Shown: positions 45,116 to 56,677 of the stretch, piece by piece
Position numbering within the stretch: the first letter of the stretch is position 1
Layout of the letters: each line of letters starts with the position of its first letter
NCBI GenBank assembly: GCA_015680685.1
Contig: MNCI01003778.1
Location: forward strand, 1 to 64,000
DNA: 64,000 bases
Source of the DNA: Gnetum montanum
Taxonomy: Eukaryota; Streptophyta; Gnetopsida; Gnetales; Gnetaceae
Direction: 5' to 3'
Translations under genes and position numbers: made by a program
The notes under the pieces: model-generated
Told to the model about the DNA's origin: nothing
The model's database searches: none
The model's input: the letters and a program-made list of their open reading frames with translations, nothing else

Positions 45116-46188
45116 AGATCTTTTAGAAGCCATTTGTAATCATCAAGAATTTGTTTGAGATAGCCTAGAGGTTTCAAATAGGTTTTTAATTGTTCATAGT
45201 CCTTTCTTAGGCTCTTGGTTTTGATCTAGTTTTCATCCTTATTATTATTTATAGCTTCATTATGATTGTAGAGTTAGAAAAATATTAAAATGAAACCCTT
45301 ATTTGTTATCTACTTTAATTGTTAATATTTTTCCTAGTTATTATTTTTTTCTTTATTGTGTAATTAGATGGTTGGCTAGGAGAATTAGTTAGGTTTATTA
45401 GCTTTTATCCAATTAATTAATTAAAATATGCTTATTTGTCCCTATTCTTACCCTTAATATACTCTTCTAGTGCTAGAGAAATTTGACCCAATTTGACTAA
45501 TTTTGTGCAACACTCTCCCCCACAATTATGTTGGTCTCTCTATGATCAAAAAGGTTTGAAAATTCTACAACTCAAAGTTTCGGTATGAGAGTTATGGTGC
45601 TAGGAAGTTTGGTTGGTAGAGGGTTAGAAAATCAACATGAACTCCCCTTGCTAGAAATGAGAATAATGCAAAATTTCCTAACTCCCCTGCATATATATAT
45701 ATAGGAAATATCAAATACATCATAGATACAATATCATAGTTGCGATGTATTAGGGCCTAATACATTGTAGCTACAATGTTACTGCTAAAAAATTTAGGAT
45801 TTTTATTAGAAAAAATGGGTAAAATGAATAGTTTGGAAAATGTAAATGTGGTATAAAGGGTGTTTGATCATATATAATGCTCAGAATATGAAAATTTGGT
45901 AATGAAAGTTTGTAAAAGAAGTAGCCTATGGCAAAGAAATTAAGTGAGATCTATAAGAGATGGTAGTAGGGTTTGCCAAAATTATGATTAGTTGTGAGAA
46001 TATAGAAAGTGAAAATTGATGGTTGAAGTGTCTTGGAAGCATAAGATGGTGCAGAATTGGTCATTAGGTATGAAGCACAAGAGTTATACAAGTGGGTCCT
46101 TCCCAAAGCAGGCTTCAACCCTTAGTGCCCTTTTATAACCACACCTATAGGTGTCCGTAGGCACTCAAGGAATTGAATGCAAAATATA
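45116..46188 (-). other. Spacer of B
   Basis: It carries the family spacer blocks in reverse, including TTATACAAGTGGGTCCTTCCC (about 46084-46104). A TATA-like run ATATATATATATAG (45691-45704) and AATATCAT sites just upstream in minus sense (45740-45752) resemble the internal promoter layout of E. No coding sequence. Confidence 0.6.
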
Positions 46189-47018
46189 TGATGAGTGGCG
46201 AGGTACCCCTACACTCAACCATACGGATACGAGCGTTACACATGCGATCTAGTCGAATTCCGCAGACTAAGTGCCTACACGCCTCATGGAATACTTAAGG
46301 TTAATCATTCGTTGTCTTCCCAGGCTTACTTGTATTTGTCACAGTTGTATGGTTAAGGAAGTCTAAGGTATGTGATTTTTATATATTTTATGCTTTATCG
46401 CCTATGCTAATGAGGGAAATGGTGAAGAGACTAATTAACTAACTTTAACTAGCTAAGTCTTAATTAACCTAGCATCAGTATCCGTTCCCACTTGCCGTTC
46501 ACACCCAGAGCCAATGCAACCTTCTGGGATTACCAAACGCTATTCGTTGCTAGGATTACCAAGTGTAACACATGTGCTCGAAGCGGTCATACTGAATGCA
46601 CTTAACTATGGGAGAAGGGTTGAGAGAGATTTAATTAACTAATAAAGCATTTAAACAATGAACAATAAATAACAATAATTAAAGTGCTATTTAGCTTAGT
46701 CCATGCACTACAAGGTTTATCCAAAAGTTCATCTTTATTTTCATACACAAACTTGTGCTCAGGTACAATATTTGCTCGAATAAAGATCCATTCACTTGGG
46801 ACTCCTATTGCGGGCACATGGAAAATATTCTATCTCTAGAGAGGTAAAACTGCCAGAGTTTTGCTAAGGTCTAGATCTAGAATGAGAAACAAGGGAGAGC
46901 TACCTCTTATTTATAGATTTGGCGATGCATTGCGATATCGCAAGGGAAGACGCGATATTGCATACGCGATATCGTGGAGGATGCGATATCGCGGCCCATG
47001 CGATATTGCATCCCATCA
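46189..47018 (-). repeat. 3' LTR of C
   Basis: On the plus strand it starts TGATGAGTGGCGAGGTACC, the reverse of the E LTR end, and ends CATCCCATCA; then TACCACCATGAC (47019-47030) is the reversed polypurine tract. U3 holds two perfect GCGATATCGC palindromes (46932-46941, 46983-46992) and further GATAT sites, with a reversed TATA box (TTATTTATAG) near 46907-46916. Confidence 0.88.
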
Positions 47019-47030
47019 TACCACCATGAC

Positions 47031-47698
47031 TAAATAAAAACTCATCCTTGAGTTACTTACAAAATATTAGGAAGGTATGGGATTATTGACGTGAATGGAA
47101 CTAATGGTGAATGGGATGACATGTGAACAAATCATCATTACAGAACATGAGAAACTGGTGTTCATGACAACAAGAGTGAACACTTTATACATTTAACATT
47201 AGGCCTTATTTGGCAACTGAGAGAGAAGAAGTCTGCTGCTGCCAACACCAAGATTGCGCCTTTCGTTGTCTATCTGTAAGCGCACCATCCATCTCATTCG
47301 TTGCATAGTTGCTTCAGCACCGATCCATTCCAAGTGTTCCCTCCAGATCCAATCCATTGTTGTATGATTTCCATTTGCACACACAACATAGTTTTTATAT
47401 TAGCAAGGGTAAATGAATTTAAATGCATTTAATACCTTGCTTTGGTGAAAGGTCCATTGGCTGGGTTGTGGTATGGCCGATGTGGGTTTGGAGATATAAT
47501 ACTGGCGATTACCGAAGGTGTAGGGGTTAGGAGGAAATCAAAAAATCAAAAAAATTAGGTCAGGACCCCCATGACTAAGAGCAAACCTCCGATAGCGATA
47601 GAATGGAGAAAGAAAAAGAACAAGGAAGATGGAGAAAAAGAGACAACTATAACGTCGATGAAATGGATGTCAAGATGGAAATGAACAAAATAGAGTGA
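47031..47698 (-). other. Spacer of C, left part
   Basis: Non-coding; a 61-codon minus-strand frame at 47384-47199 (rich in Trp, Arg) is not recognised. It ends at the ATTGC duplication of D. Confidence 0.5.
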
Positions 47699-47703
47699 AT
47701 TGC

Positions 47704-49313
47704 TATACTGACCTAAATCATCGGTGTAAGGCTGGAAGGGAAATAGACATTGAGAGATCGTCGGACAGCCATAGCTGATCCTACCTTCGCCCGAGGGCAA
47801 GCTAGAAAAGTAAACAAAGGAAGAGTGCCTTGGATGGTTTGCACGCAAATCAACCAAGGACTTCCTCGAGTGTAAGCTACGGCTAGCGCTGGGGTTATCA
47901 TAAACAGGATGTAAACGGAATGCAAACAACGATACGAAATGTAAATAGAGTGTACTGAATTATAAATAAAGCGTAAACAGAGCTATATTGTCAAAAAAGC
48001 ATGAACCAAAGTAAATAATGTAAATGGGAGGCACTAATGAAACTGTATTATATTGTTTTAAAAAAAATGTGCACCGGTCAAAGCGTAGTTGCACACATGT
48101 GGATGGCAAGTCAAATGCCTAGCCCTGGGATGATATGATGCGATGATGTGATGTGATGAACGTGAGAAATGCTTGGATGACAACAATCAGGTGTGCCGAG
48201 CGCCCAAGGATTGCAGGTTCTATCCTCTCTCAGAATTGCCAATCTCTATAATTTTTTGCCTCCAAGTTTATGTGAATTGACAGGGTATTTATAGGGTTGG
48301 GCCAGGCTTGGGCCCGAAATCCAAGAATGGGATCAACGGCTGTGAGATGAGAGGAAAGCAAATCTAGCGACATGTGTCCCATGAATAGTTGGCATGGGTT
48401 GGATATATGCTGGATAGTTGGCACAAGTTGGATGTGTGTTGGATAGTTGCATTCTTTGACCAGGTTCAATGTATCTATGTTGGATAGTTGTGCACGAGTT
48501 GGATGTGTGTTGGATAGTTGCATTCTTTGACCAGGTACATTGCATGTTACAATTTATGGGTTATTCAAGTGCATGAAAGTAAATTTAATTTATACCATGA
48601 GGGCTTGACATGCCCACAAATGGGGATTTATAATGAAATGTATAACAAGAGAAATTTGACTGCCCAGCGTGACCTGCAGTGTGACCTATAATGTGACCTC
48701 CAAAACTTGCAATTTTGAGATGAAATCTGGAATGTTTGAAGGCTGGGACCCATAGTTATCAATAGTGGACCCTGAGGACCCTGAGGATGACTTACACCCT
48801 TAAAATCAAGTCATTTTGGCTCATTTTTGTGGCTCTAAAAGTTGCTGACGTTGATCCTTACGCTGTGCAACGTCTGAAAAAGTAACCCCAACGTCACCAA
48901 GTCAAAATGGCACATTTGAGGCCCAAATCTTAATTTTCTAGAGGCTGGGAGTTGCTGGGGACCTTGGTGAAGGTTATGGGGGGTCCTTGTGCTCGATTTT
49001 GGCCTGTTTGGACTCAATTTCAGGGCTCCAAAAGTTGGTGACGCTGATCCTTACGTTGTGCAGTGTCTGAAAAAGTAACCAAAGTGTACTTAGCCAAAAC
49101 CAAACATTTTGAACTCGAAACTTTTGATTCTAGATGCTGGAAGTTGGTGCAGTCGCTTGTGGGCCCTGAGGGGACCTTGCCTGTTGAATCATGGGCCATC
49201 GGGGGCTATTTCAGAGGCCTCCAAGTTTGGTCATGCTGTACTCATGTTGGGCAGCAGCAGGACTTAGCTTGATTCTTGTCTAAAATTGCTAGGCCAAAAT
49301 TAGTGGTGTTTTA
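47704..49313 (-). repeat. 3' LTR of D
   Basis: Closely matches 55072-56672 over its whole length. A reversed TATA box (TATTTATAGG) lies at about 48287-48296. Upstream of it in minus sense are GTTGGATAGTTG-type repeats (48395-48530). Further right, a unit of about 190 bp is repeated (TGATCCTTACG...GTCTGAAAAAGTAACC at 48852-48885 and 49045-49080). The terminal CA of the plus copy is mutated to TA here. Confidence 0.92.
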
Positions 49314-51190
49314 TTGGCCCCTCTTTGTTGACGTCTGGAGGAATCTACCTGAGAGGCGTCGACAATGAAATGCAAAACACCATGAGCAACAAAGCATCAA
49401 ACATTAACCATCGGCCCTTGGCTGGGTGTCATCGCACCATTTTCAAAATTACATGGGATTGAGGGAATGTGGTTCAAGATGCAAGGGAATCGATTATAAC
49501 CAGGGAAGCTAGGAGGTTAAGGACTATGATTGCTGCTGGGATTTGTGAGAGAGGAATGCTCTTTTGTGCACAAGTCATGTCATTGGTCCTTGTCAACAGC
49601 CGGGTTTTCAGTAGACTCGGAACCAAGACATAGGAGGTGCATTCTTTGGAGAAACGAGACTCTTATAGAGTATTTGCGGGGCTCGTTGTAAACAGCCAAA
49701 GCCATGCGATGATGTGTAACATGGTCTCTTTGAGACACGAGTGTAACTATTTTTTCAAGACAATTGCCTTCTCGCTTGGGGCTTGTATGAGAATAGCCAA
49801 TAGTGTTTTCTTTATGATGTCAACGAGGTCATGAAGACCTTTTCTGTGCATTTTTCTCTTTGACCTTTTGTGCTTTTTCTTTTCTTGTTTTTTTTCTTTT
49901 CTCTTTATTTTTTCTTTTCCTTTTTCTTTTATTTTTGGTCTTTTTGAAAGAGCTTACTTTTAGTGCTATGCTCGTGTTTGAGCACTTGCATTTTATGTCA
50001 TGCATTGTGTACTGTGTTTTTTGTTGCGACTGCTTAGGGAGTTATAGTGTGCAACAGTGTATCAAGAGTTTTGAGATGAGTGGAACATATCAAGGGAGAT
50101 GTAATTGAATAGGATAAGGGAGCATGATGGGGAATAGGGAATGTATCAGGAATCAGGAATGTACTTATGAACGGATTGATTAACCTAGTCGCGTGCATCA
50201 GGAAAAACGTGATACCTTGTTGTCATGATGAAGTGCATCTATGCACAAACGCCTCAAAAGTGTCATCCTGCAAACACAACTCCAAGAAGACAAGAAAACC
50301 ACAAATGAAACAGTCAGCTAAACACTTTAGACAAGGAGATGGAGTTACCACGTGCAATTTTCAAAGCAGACAGAATCATGAACAACATTAGCCTCATTAA
50401 GACCCATGAGATGAATTATGTAACAAGTCTTTGCGAAAGATGAACAGTTGATTGCAGCGACACATCTTTTCAAATTTTTCTTGGTCGTCGATGATGTCAC
50501 CAGTTTATAGTCTTAGCAAACTGTTGTGGGTTAGTTTCACGTCATAACCCCTTGGATGACGTCAGTTTAGCGTCATGGCAGATAGTGCATTGCTAGTTTA
50601 TAGTCATGGTAGACTGTGAATTGGAAAACTAGTTTATAGTCTTAGTGGACTCTGGATGCTAGTTTCATGTCATGGAGGATGGATGTAGTAGTTTAGTGTC
50701 ATACCGGATAGAACTTTGTGGTATCAGTTTTAAGTCATGATGCCAGGACTATATGGTATTAGTTTTAATTCATGATGCCAGGACTATTTTGTGGTATCAG
50801 TTTTAAGTCATGAAGGCAGGACTACTCTGTGGTATCAGTTTTAAGTTATGATGCCAGGACTACTCTGTGGTATCAATTTTAAGTCATGATGCCAGGACTA
50901 TTCTGTGCCAGTTTATAGTCATAATGGACTAATGCTTACCTTGCTTGTGTAAGGTGTGATGCTGCATGCATGGTCATGCTACGTGCCTGCAAGATCCTAC
51001 AAAAATCAACTAGGAAGAAAACAACATCAAGAGACACCTACCATACATGGATTTAGAATGCATGAATGAAAGAAAAGGAATGCAAAAAGTGATAGTTTTA
51101 GGCTGTTTTGGGCCGTATGCTAGTTTAAGGCCTTTTCGGGGCATGTGTTTTTGTAGTTTTATGTTTTTATGTTTGATGTTTTTCAAATGC
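49314..51190 (-). other. 3' untranslated region of D
   Basis: No coding sequence. It holds the polypurine tract (reverse: GGCCCCTCTTTG, 49317-49328), a long pyrimidine-rich tract on the plus strand at about 49858-49955, and an extensive repeat field at 50510-50930. Confidence 0.65.
50720..50906 (-). repeat. 38-bp tandem repeat, five copies
   Basis: Copies beginning GGTATCAGTTTTAAGTCATG start at about 50720, 50755, 50793, 50831 and 50869. Looser relatives (AGTTTATAGTC, AGTTTCATGTCATGG) extend left to 50510. Confidence 0.88.
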
Positions 51191-51199
51191 AATGTGTAA

Positions 51200-52357
51200 A
51201 TTGAGTTGACGAATGTCTAAACAAAGCAAAATGCATGATCTAAGTGAGTGGGCAAAATGTAAACGTAAAGGCTAGTGCGATGTAAAAAAAAGTCAAAAAT
51301 GCATATCAAAGGGGTGGGCAGAAGGTAGGCAAGCATCAAGCACATTTTCAGCCAAGGGAGAGTCTTGGTCATGTAGTTGCTTCCTAACTAGGCATGGATT
51401 AGGGAGTATGCAAGGTTTAGGGTCCTCTGGGGGGTTGTCAGCTTCAANCATCTCCATGGATGATAACTTGACCACTTTCGTATGGAAGGTGGATTTCTTG
51501 GTGGATGGGAGAGGAGATAGCCCTTAGTTGAGCTAGCCAAGGCCTGCCTAGAATCATGTTGAAACATGGCATCTCCTTTATGACAGTGAAATCTACGCTA
51601 GTGGGGAATTGCTCTCCTACTACAAAGGCTAAGTTGATTGTACCCTTGACTGTGACATGTGATCCATTGAAGGATTTTAGACATGTGGTTTTGGTTGGCC
51701 TGCTTTCATCTGCCAGGCCTAGCTTGTCGATGACGGAGTACAGGACTACATTCGTTGTTGCACCATCGTCAACATGCACTCTGCGGATGGTGCACTGCCC
51801 AACACGAATGCTAATGGATAGTGGAGCTGTTGTGACTTCCCCTCGTTTGGGGTAACTTTAACTGCATCATCATGAAAGGCTAAGGTGGTTGAGCCCAATT
51901 CTTGTGGTGTGGAAGGCAACATTATTGCATGGATGGATGCCTCATTTGCAGGGATGTCCTCTATAACAGGAATGGAGGCTAAGACCTGGGCCAATGCTTG
52001 GCAGTGGGCAAGTGAGGTCTTGACCAGGTCGTATAAGCTAAATGTTGTGTTCTTTTGCTTGAGAAGTTTCTTTACCTAGGTTAGTGCAGCTACGAAGTCC
52101 TTGTCATTAGCCATTGTGTTGGCTTTGACTTCCTTCATGAAGCTTAAGAGACAGACCTCTCGGGAGGGGGACTTAGGCTTGGTTTGCTTGGGGGTAGGGG
52201 CCCCAGTGTTCAGTTGTTGTTTGCTAGTTGTGGCCTTTGCTTCGACCACGGGAGTTGCGAGGTGCTCGTTTTTCCTCTTGCATTTCCATTTGGTGGGCCT
52301 ACCCATGTTGCTAGTGGGGTCAACCCTTGAAGGAGGAGGGATTGAGATGTTGCCCAC
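51200..52357 (-). pseudogene. Aspartic protease region of D
   Basis: The minus frame 51779-51444 has VDDGATTNVV, the D-S/T-G active-site loop with Asp in the second position, followed by FNMILGRPWLAQL, the conserved flap-side motif of plant gypsy proteases. The preceding part (52357-51746) is a Lys/Pro/Thr-rich linker from gag. An ambiguous base (51448) lies at the end of the open frame. After about 51200 no RT begins, although in complete relatives RT follows directly; pol has been deleted. Confidence 0.75.
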
Positions 52358-52440
52358 TATTGGGCTTCAGGTAGGTGAGGGGCCATCTCGTTGTGGCACT
52401 CTTATGACGAAAGGTTGCTTAGCGGTTTTTGTTGCTACGT

Positions 52441-52530
52441 CATGCTAGTTTAATGTCTTAGCGGATGAGTCATGCCAGTTTAACATCTTAGCAGATGAGT
52501 CATGCCAATTTAACGTCTTAGAGGACGATG
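52441..52530 (-). repeat. 30-bp coding repeat at the gag C-terminus of D
   Basis: Three copies of GTTTAACGTCTTAGCGGATG-type units on the plus strand translate (minus) as NWHDSSAK(M/T)L. The DNA motif resembles the repeats at 50510-50930. Confidence 0.8.
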
Positions 52531-54745
52531 TCTGTGGAGCCTTGACCACAAAGGACGTGGTGGGTGCCTGGGGTGGCACTTTGATAACAAAGGGAGGCCT
52601 CTTGTTTGTGGAGGCTGGGGGAATCCTTACCTTGCTAGGAGGCACACATATCACAAAAGGTTTTTGCACAGGTTTGGGCTTACCACCTATGCTAATTGAG
52701 TTTATGACATAGGAGGCATCGTCTACGGTGGATTGACTTGCCGTGTCAATCACTAGTTGGCCTTGTTCTATCATTCCCTTCAGGTCATTTTGCAAGGCAT
52801 GATAGTTGTCTGTACTATGACCAACCATTTGATGGTAATAACAGTATTGGTCTAATTTAAAATGTTGTGGGACTGGAGGCTCATTTGGTACTGCTAAGGT
52901 GGGGTTCCTTAGTAGCTCGCAGTACCTATCATGTTTTTGGCGGGTAATCTCCGATACGTGTTTGTGTTGGATTTGCCCAGCTTTCAAGAGTTGCTCCAAT
53001 AGTTGAGAGCATTGCATCGGTAGTGGTGTATACTTTAAGCAGTCCTTGCGCTGAAAGTTGGACCTTGGGGTGGCCCCTGCCGATGTAGGTGAGTTGGTGC
53101 CAACGTTGGCAGCTTTGTTAGCTGGGGCTTTAGGTTGCTTAGCTTTTGGGCCCTAGTTGGTTGCTTTTGTGATTGTGGCTACTATTGCCTCGATTGTGTT
53201 TTGCTTGCAAGTATGTTGGTTTTTGTAGGCCACATAAGCTGGGTCATTGCTAGCTTGCGCTGCTTCCTCTATGTCCTTAATTTGTACGAATGCCTGGCTC
53301 AAAGTACGGGGTTTTAGATAATAAAGGTTCGATTTAATGAAGTCATTTGCGGTTATCTTAAGGATGGCAAGCAGATATGTTTTAGGAATAGGTTTATGAA
53401 GTTCATTCAGGGCGGCACTCCATCTTTGGATAAAATTCTGTGCTGGCTCTAAAGGCGCTTGTTTAATTTGAATCAAGCTATTTAACGTGGCTTCAGGTTT
53501 TAGATTGTATTTGAAACAGGTGAGAAACTGGTGCAACAAATTCTCCAGAGAAGATATAGGGCTATGGGGTAAGGCTCGGTACCAGTCTAAGGCTTTTCTT
53601 ATTAAGGACATAGCAAACACGTAGAATTACATGGGGCCATGACTGAAGCAAAAGACTTTCAGTTTAGAATGTCACTAGGTGGGAATTTGGGTCTCCCTCT
53701 CCATTGTACTTGGTCAACTGAGGTAACGAGACTCCCTTTGGCAAGGTTAAGGGTGGAACTGAGGGGTCAATTGGGTCATCTTGATAGAAATCTAGTACCT
53801 TGACTTCCTCATTGTTCAAAGTTTTAAGGCATTTTAATTCCTCTGCCAAAGAATGCATCATTTTTTGTGTGTCTGCCCATTCTTGGGCGGTAGGAAAACC
53901 AATGGATTGACTGGATTGTGGATGATGATAATTTAATTGTTGCATTGTTATGGAAAGAAAGGTTGGTGGACTAACATTTGTTGTGGTGGGATGGTATTCG
54001 GGACTGAGACTACTAGTGGAACCCATTGCCCAGCCACAGGTTGTGAGGTAACACCCTGAACATGTTGGGTTGGAGTAATCAATGGTGTTCCATGGATTTG
54101 TACCTGAGGTATGTAATGGATGGATGTGGAAGCTGGTATGACCAATGGCATTCCAATTACTTGAGGTCGAAAGATTGACTATGCATTCGTTTGGGGGGGA
54201 AGTTGTTGGGATTGTGCTTGTGGAGGAATGATGGAAGTAGACGCATCAGAATGAAAATTATTGGGTACAGAGAAGATAGGAATGGAAGTAGGTACCTCTT
54301 ATTAGGAAATTGGTGCTTGTGTATTTGTGGATGAAGGAGGAAGCACAATTTCTTCTAGGAAAGGATGGAATAATGGGTTTGTGTAGGCATGGGGACTAAC
54401 GGTATTCTAGGAATCTCCATGTTTAGATTGGGTTGCAAAATCATATTCCTCATCTTGAGGCTCTATTGGCGGTAGCTGTAAGGCTTGACTTCTAGCCATA
54501 AGAAGCTGGGATATGAGTTTATGATGGTGTTTAGACAATGGGATTATATCAAATGCTGAAGGGATGAACTCACGACCTCCTTTGTGGACAAGTTCATAGT
54601 CTCGTTTCGCTTCCCTTTCCACACAATCGATAGGCAAGTTGGCTTGGATTTTTACACAAATGAAGCTATATTATTCAGGGCTTAGTGTGGCTTTCTTTGG
54701 TTGGATTGTGTTAGACATTGATGTAGAAGGTTGATCTAGATTCAT
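52445..54745 (-). pseudogene. gag: gag of element D
   Basis: The probable start is at 54745 (MNLDQPSTSMSN). Frame 54637-54407 has REFIPSAFDIIPLSKHHHKL; a Pro/Gln-rich region follows. The capsid-like core (53800-53153) has LPQLTKYNGEGDPNSHL, RKALDWYRALPHSPISSLE and FIQRWSAALNEL, the Retrotrans_gag (PF03732) pattern. The zinc-knuckle-like YCYYHQMVGHSTDNYHALQN (52860-52800) has lost its last Cys. The frame ends with a 10-residue repeat, NWHDSSAKTL, about three times (52530-52441). Several stops and frameshifts. Confidence 0.85.
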
Positions 54746-55050
54746 ATTCACAAATTGGGTTGTGAAAGTTGCTATTTGTAGAAAATGCCTAACTTTGAAA
54801 ATGAAAAAAAAATGACTAAATCTGCTGGTAGCAGGAAAACAGATAAGTGTAAAAATGAAAGAAAAAAAATGCTAATTATGAAAATGTAGGAAAAAAAATG
54901 CTAGGTGTGAAAACTGCTAAAAATGGCCAACTCTAGTGCTACACTCGCTATGCTGGAGCTTGCTATGCCCTGAGAACTTGTTATGCTCTCTAGAACATCT
55001 AGAGTTTTGACTAAGTGCTAATCAAAAATGTAGACAGAAATGGTTCGTGC

Positions 55051-55067
55051 CCTCCTTCTAGCGCCAA
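55051..55067 (-). other. Primer-binding site of D
   Basis: In minus sense TTTTGGCGCTAGAAGGAGGG follows the end of the 5' LTR after a few bases. TGGCGCTAGAAGGAGG starts with the TGG expected to pair with a tRNA CCA end. The tRNA was not identified. Confidence 0.6.
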
Positions 55068-55071
55068 AAAC

Positions 55072-56672
55072 TATACTGACCTAAATCATCGGTGTAAGGC
55101 TGGAAGGGAAACAGACACCGAGAGATAGTCGGACAGCCACAGCTGACCCTGCCTTCGCCCAAGGGCAAGCTGGAAAAGTAAACGAAGGAAAAGTGCCTTG
55201 GATGGTTTGCACGCAAATCAACTAAGGACTTCCCTGAGCATAAGCTACGGCTAGCGCTGGGGTTATCGTAAACGGGATGTAAACGGAATGCAAATAGTGA
55301 TATGAAATGTAAAGAGAGTGTACTGAATTATAAATAAAGCGTAAACAGAGCTATATTGTAAACAAAGCATAAACCGAAGTAAATAATGTAAATGGGAGGC
55401 AATAATGAAACTGTATTATATTGTTTTAAAAAAAATGTGCATCGATCAAAGCGTAGTTGCACACATGTGGATGGCAAGTCAAACGCCTAGCCCCGAGATG
55501 ATATGACACGATGATGTGATGTGATGAATGTGAGAAATGCTTGGATGCCAACAATCAGGTGTGCCAAGTGCCCAAGGATTGCAGGTTCTGTCCTCTCTCA
55601 GAATTTCCAATCTCTCCAATTTTTTGCCTCCAAGTTTATGTGAATTGACAAGGTATTTATAGGGTTGGGCCGGGCTTGGGCACGAAATCCAAGAATGGGA
55701 TCAATGGCTATGAGATGAGAGGAAAGTAGATCTAGTGACATGTGTCTCATGGATAGTTGGCATGGGTTGGATATGTGCTGGATAGTTGGCACGAGTTGGA
55801 TGTGTGTTGGATAGTTGCATTCTTTGACCAGGTTCAATGTATCTGTGTTGGATAGTTGTGCACAAGTTGGATGTGTGTTGGATAGTTGCATTCTTTGACT
55901 AGGTACATTGCATTTTACAATTTATGGGTTATTCAAGCCCATGAAAGTACATTTAATTTAGACCATGAGGGCTTGACATGCCCACAAATAGGGATTTATA
56001 ATGAAATGTACAATAAGAGAAATTTGACTGCCCAGCGTGACCTGCAGTGTGACCTATAATGTGACCTCCAAAACTTGCAATTTTGAGATGAAATCTAGAA
56101 TTTTTGAAGGCTGGGACCCATAGTTATCAGTAGTGGACCTTGAGGACGACTTACACCCTTAAAATCAAGTCATTTTGGCTTAGTTTTGGGGCTCTAAAAG
56201 TTGGTGACGCTGATCCTTACGCTGTGCAACGTCTGAAAAAGTAACCCCAGCATCACCAAGTCAAAATGGCATATTTGAGATCCAAATCTTGATTTTCTAG
56301 AGGCTGGGAGCTGCTGGGGACCTTGGTGAAGGTCATGGTGGGTCCTTGTGCTCGATTTCAGCTTGTTTTGACTCAATTTCGGGGCTCCAAAAGTTGGTGA
56401 CGCTGATCCTTACCCTGTGCAGCGTCTAAAAAAGTAACCAAAGTGTACTTAGACAAAGCCAAACATTTTGAACCCGAAACTTTTGATTCTAGATGCTAGA
56501 AGTTGGTGTAGTTGCTTGTGAGCTCTGAGGGAACCTTGCCTGTTGAATCATGGGCCATCGGGGGCTATTTCAGAGGCCTCCAAGTTTGGTCATGCTGTAC
56601 TCATGTTGGGTAGCAGCATGACTTAGCTTGATTCTTGTCTAAAAGTGCTAGGCCAAAATTAGTGGTGTTTCA
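55072..56672 (-). repeat. 5' LTR of D
   Basis: Plus-strand TATACTGACC...GTGTTTCA, followed by the ATTGC target duplication. It has the same TATA box and GTTGGATAGTTG repeats (55752-55890) as the left copy. Confidence 0.92.
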
Positions 56673-56677
56673 ATTGC

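Larger units (their letters stand above)
41460..46188 (-). mobile_element. Gypsy element B (minus): 3' LTR, aORF and spacer; rest beyond element C
   Basis: Reading on the minus strand: spacer (46188-45116), aORF (45115-42590), polypurine tract, 3' LTR (42365-41460). Its upstream part (integrase to 5' LTR) is separated by the insertion of C at 46189 and should continue right of the window. B itself sits in the integrase of A. Confidence 0.75.
47704..56672 (-). mobile_element. Gypsy-like element D (minus): gag and protease only, inserted in C
   Basis: Two LTRs of about 1.6 kb (47704-49313 and 55072-56672) flank gag and protease without RT, RNase H or integrase. ATTGC at 47699-47703 and 56673-56677 is a perfect 5-bp target duplication. 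With these borders the minus-strand LTR is TGAAAC...CAGTATA, that is TG...TA, a known non-canonical end. A primer-binding site lies left of the 5' LTR and a purine tract right of the 3' LTR, in the right orientation. It is a large non-autonomous element in the sense of LARD-type derivatives with residual gag-protease. Confidence 0.92.

Noticed and set aside
48230-48545. Repetitive minus-strand frames (NTHPT, CNYPTHIQ) in the LTR of D, also at 55598-55891
   Set aside because: They come from the GTTGGATAGTTG promoter repeats within the LTR, not from a coding gene.
49860-50108. 82-codon frame starting with many Phe/Leu residues
   Set aside because: Translation of a pyrimidine tract in the 3' UTR of element D on the strand opposite to its genes.
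50510-50930. Possible CRISPR-like array (38-bp units)
   Set aside because: Units are directly adjacent without unique spacers, degenerate, and lie in a plant retrotransposon UTR; it is a simple tandem repeat.
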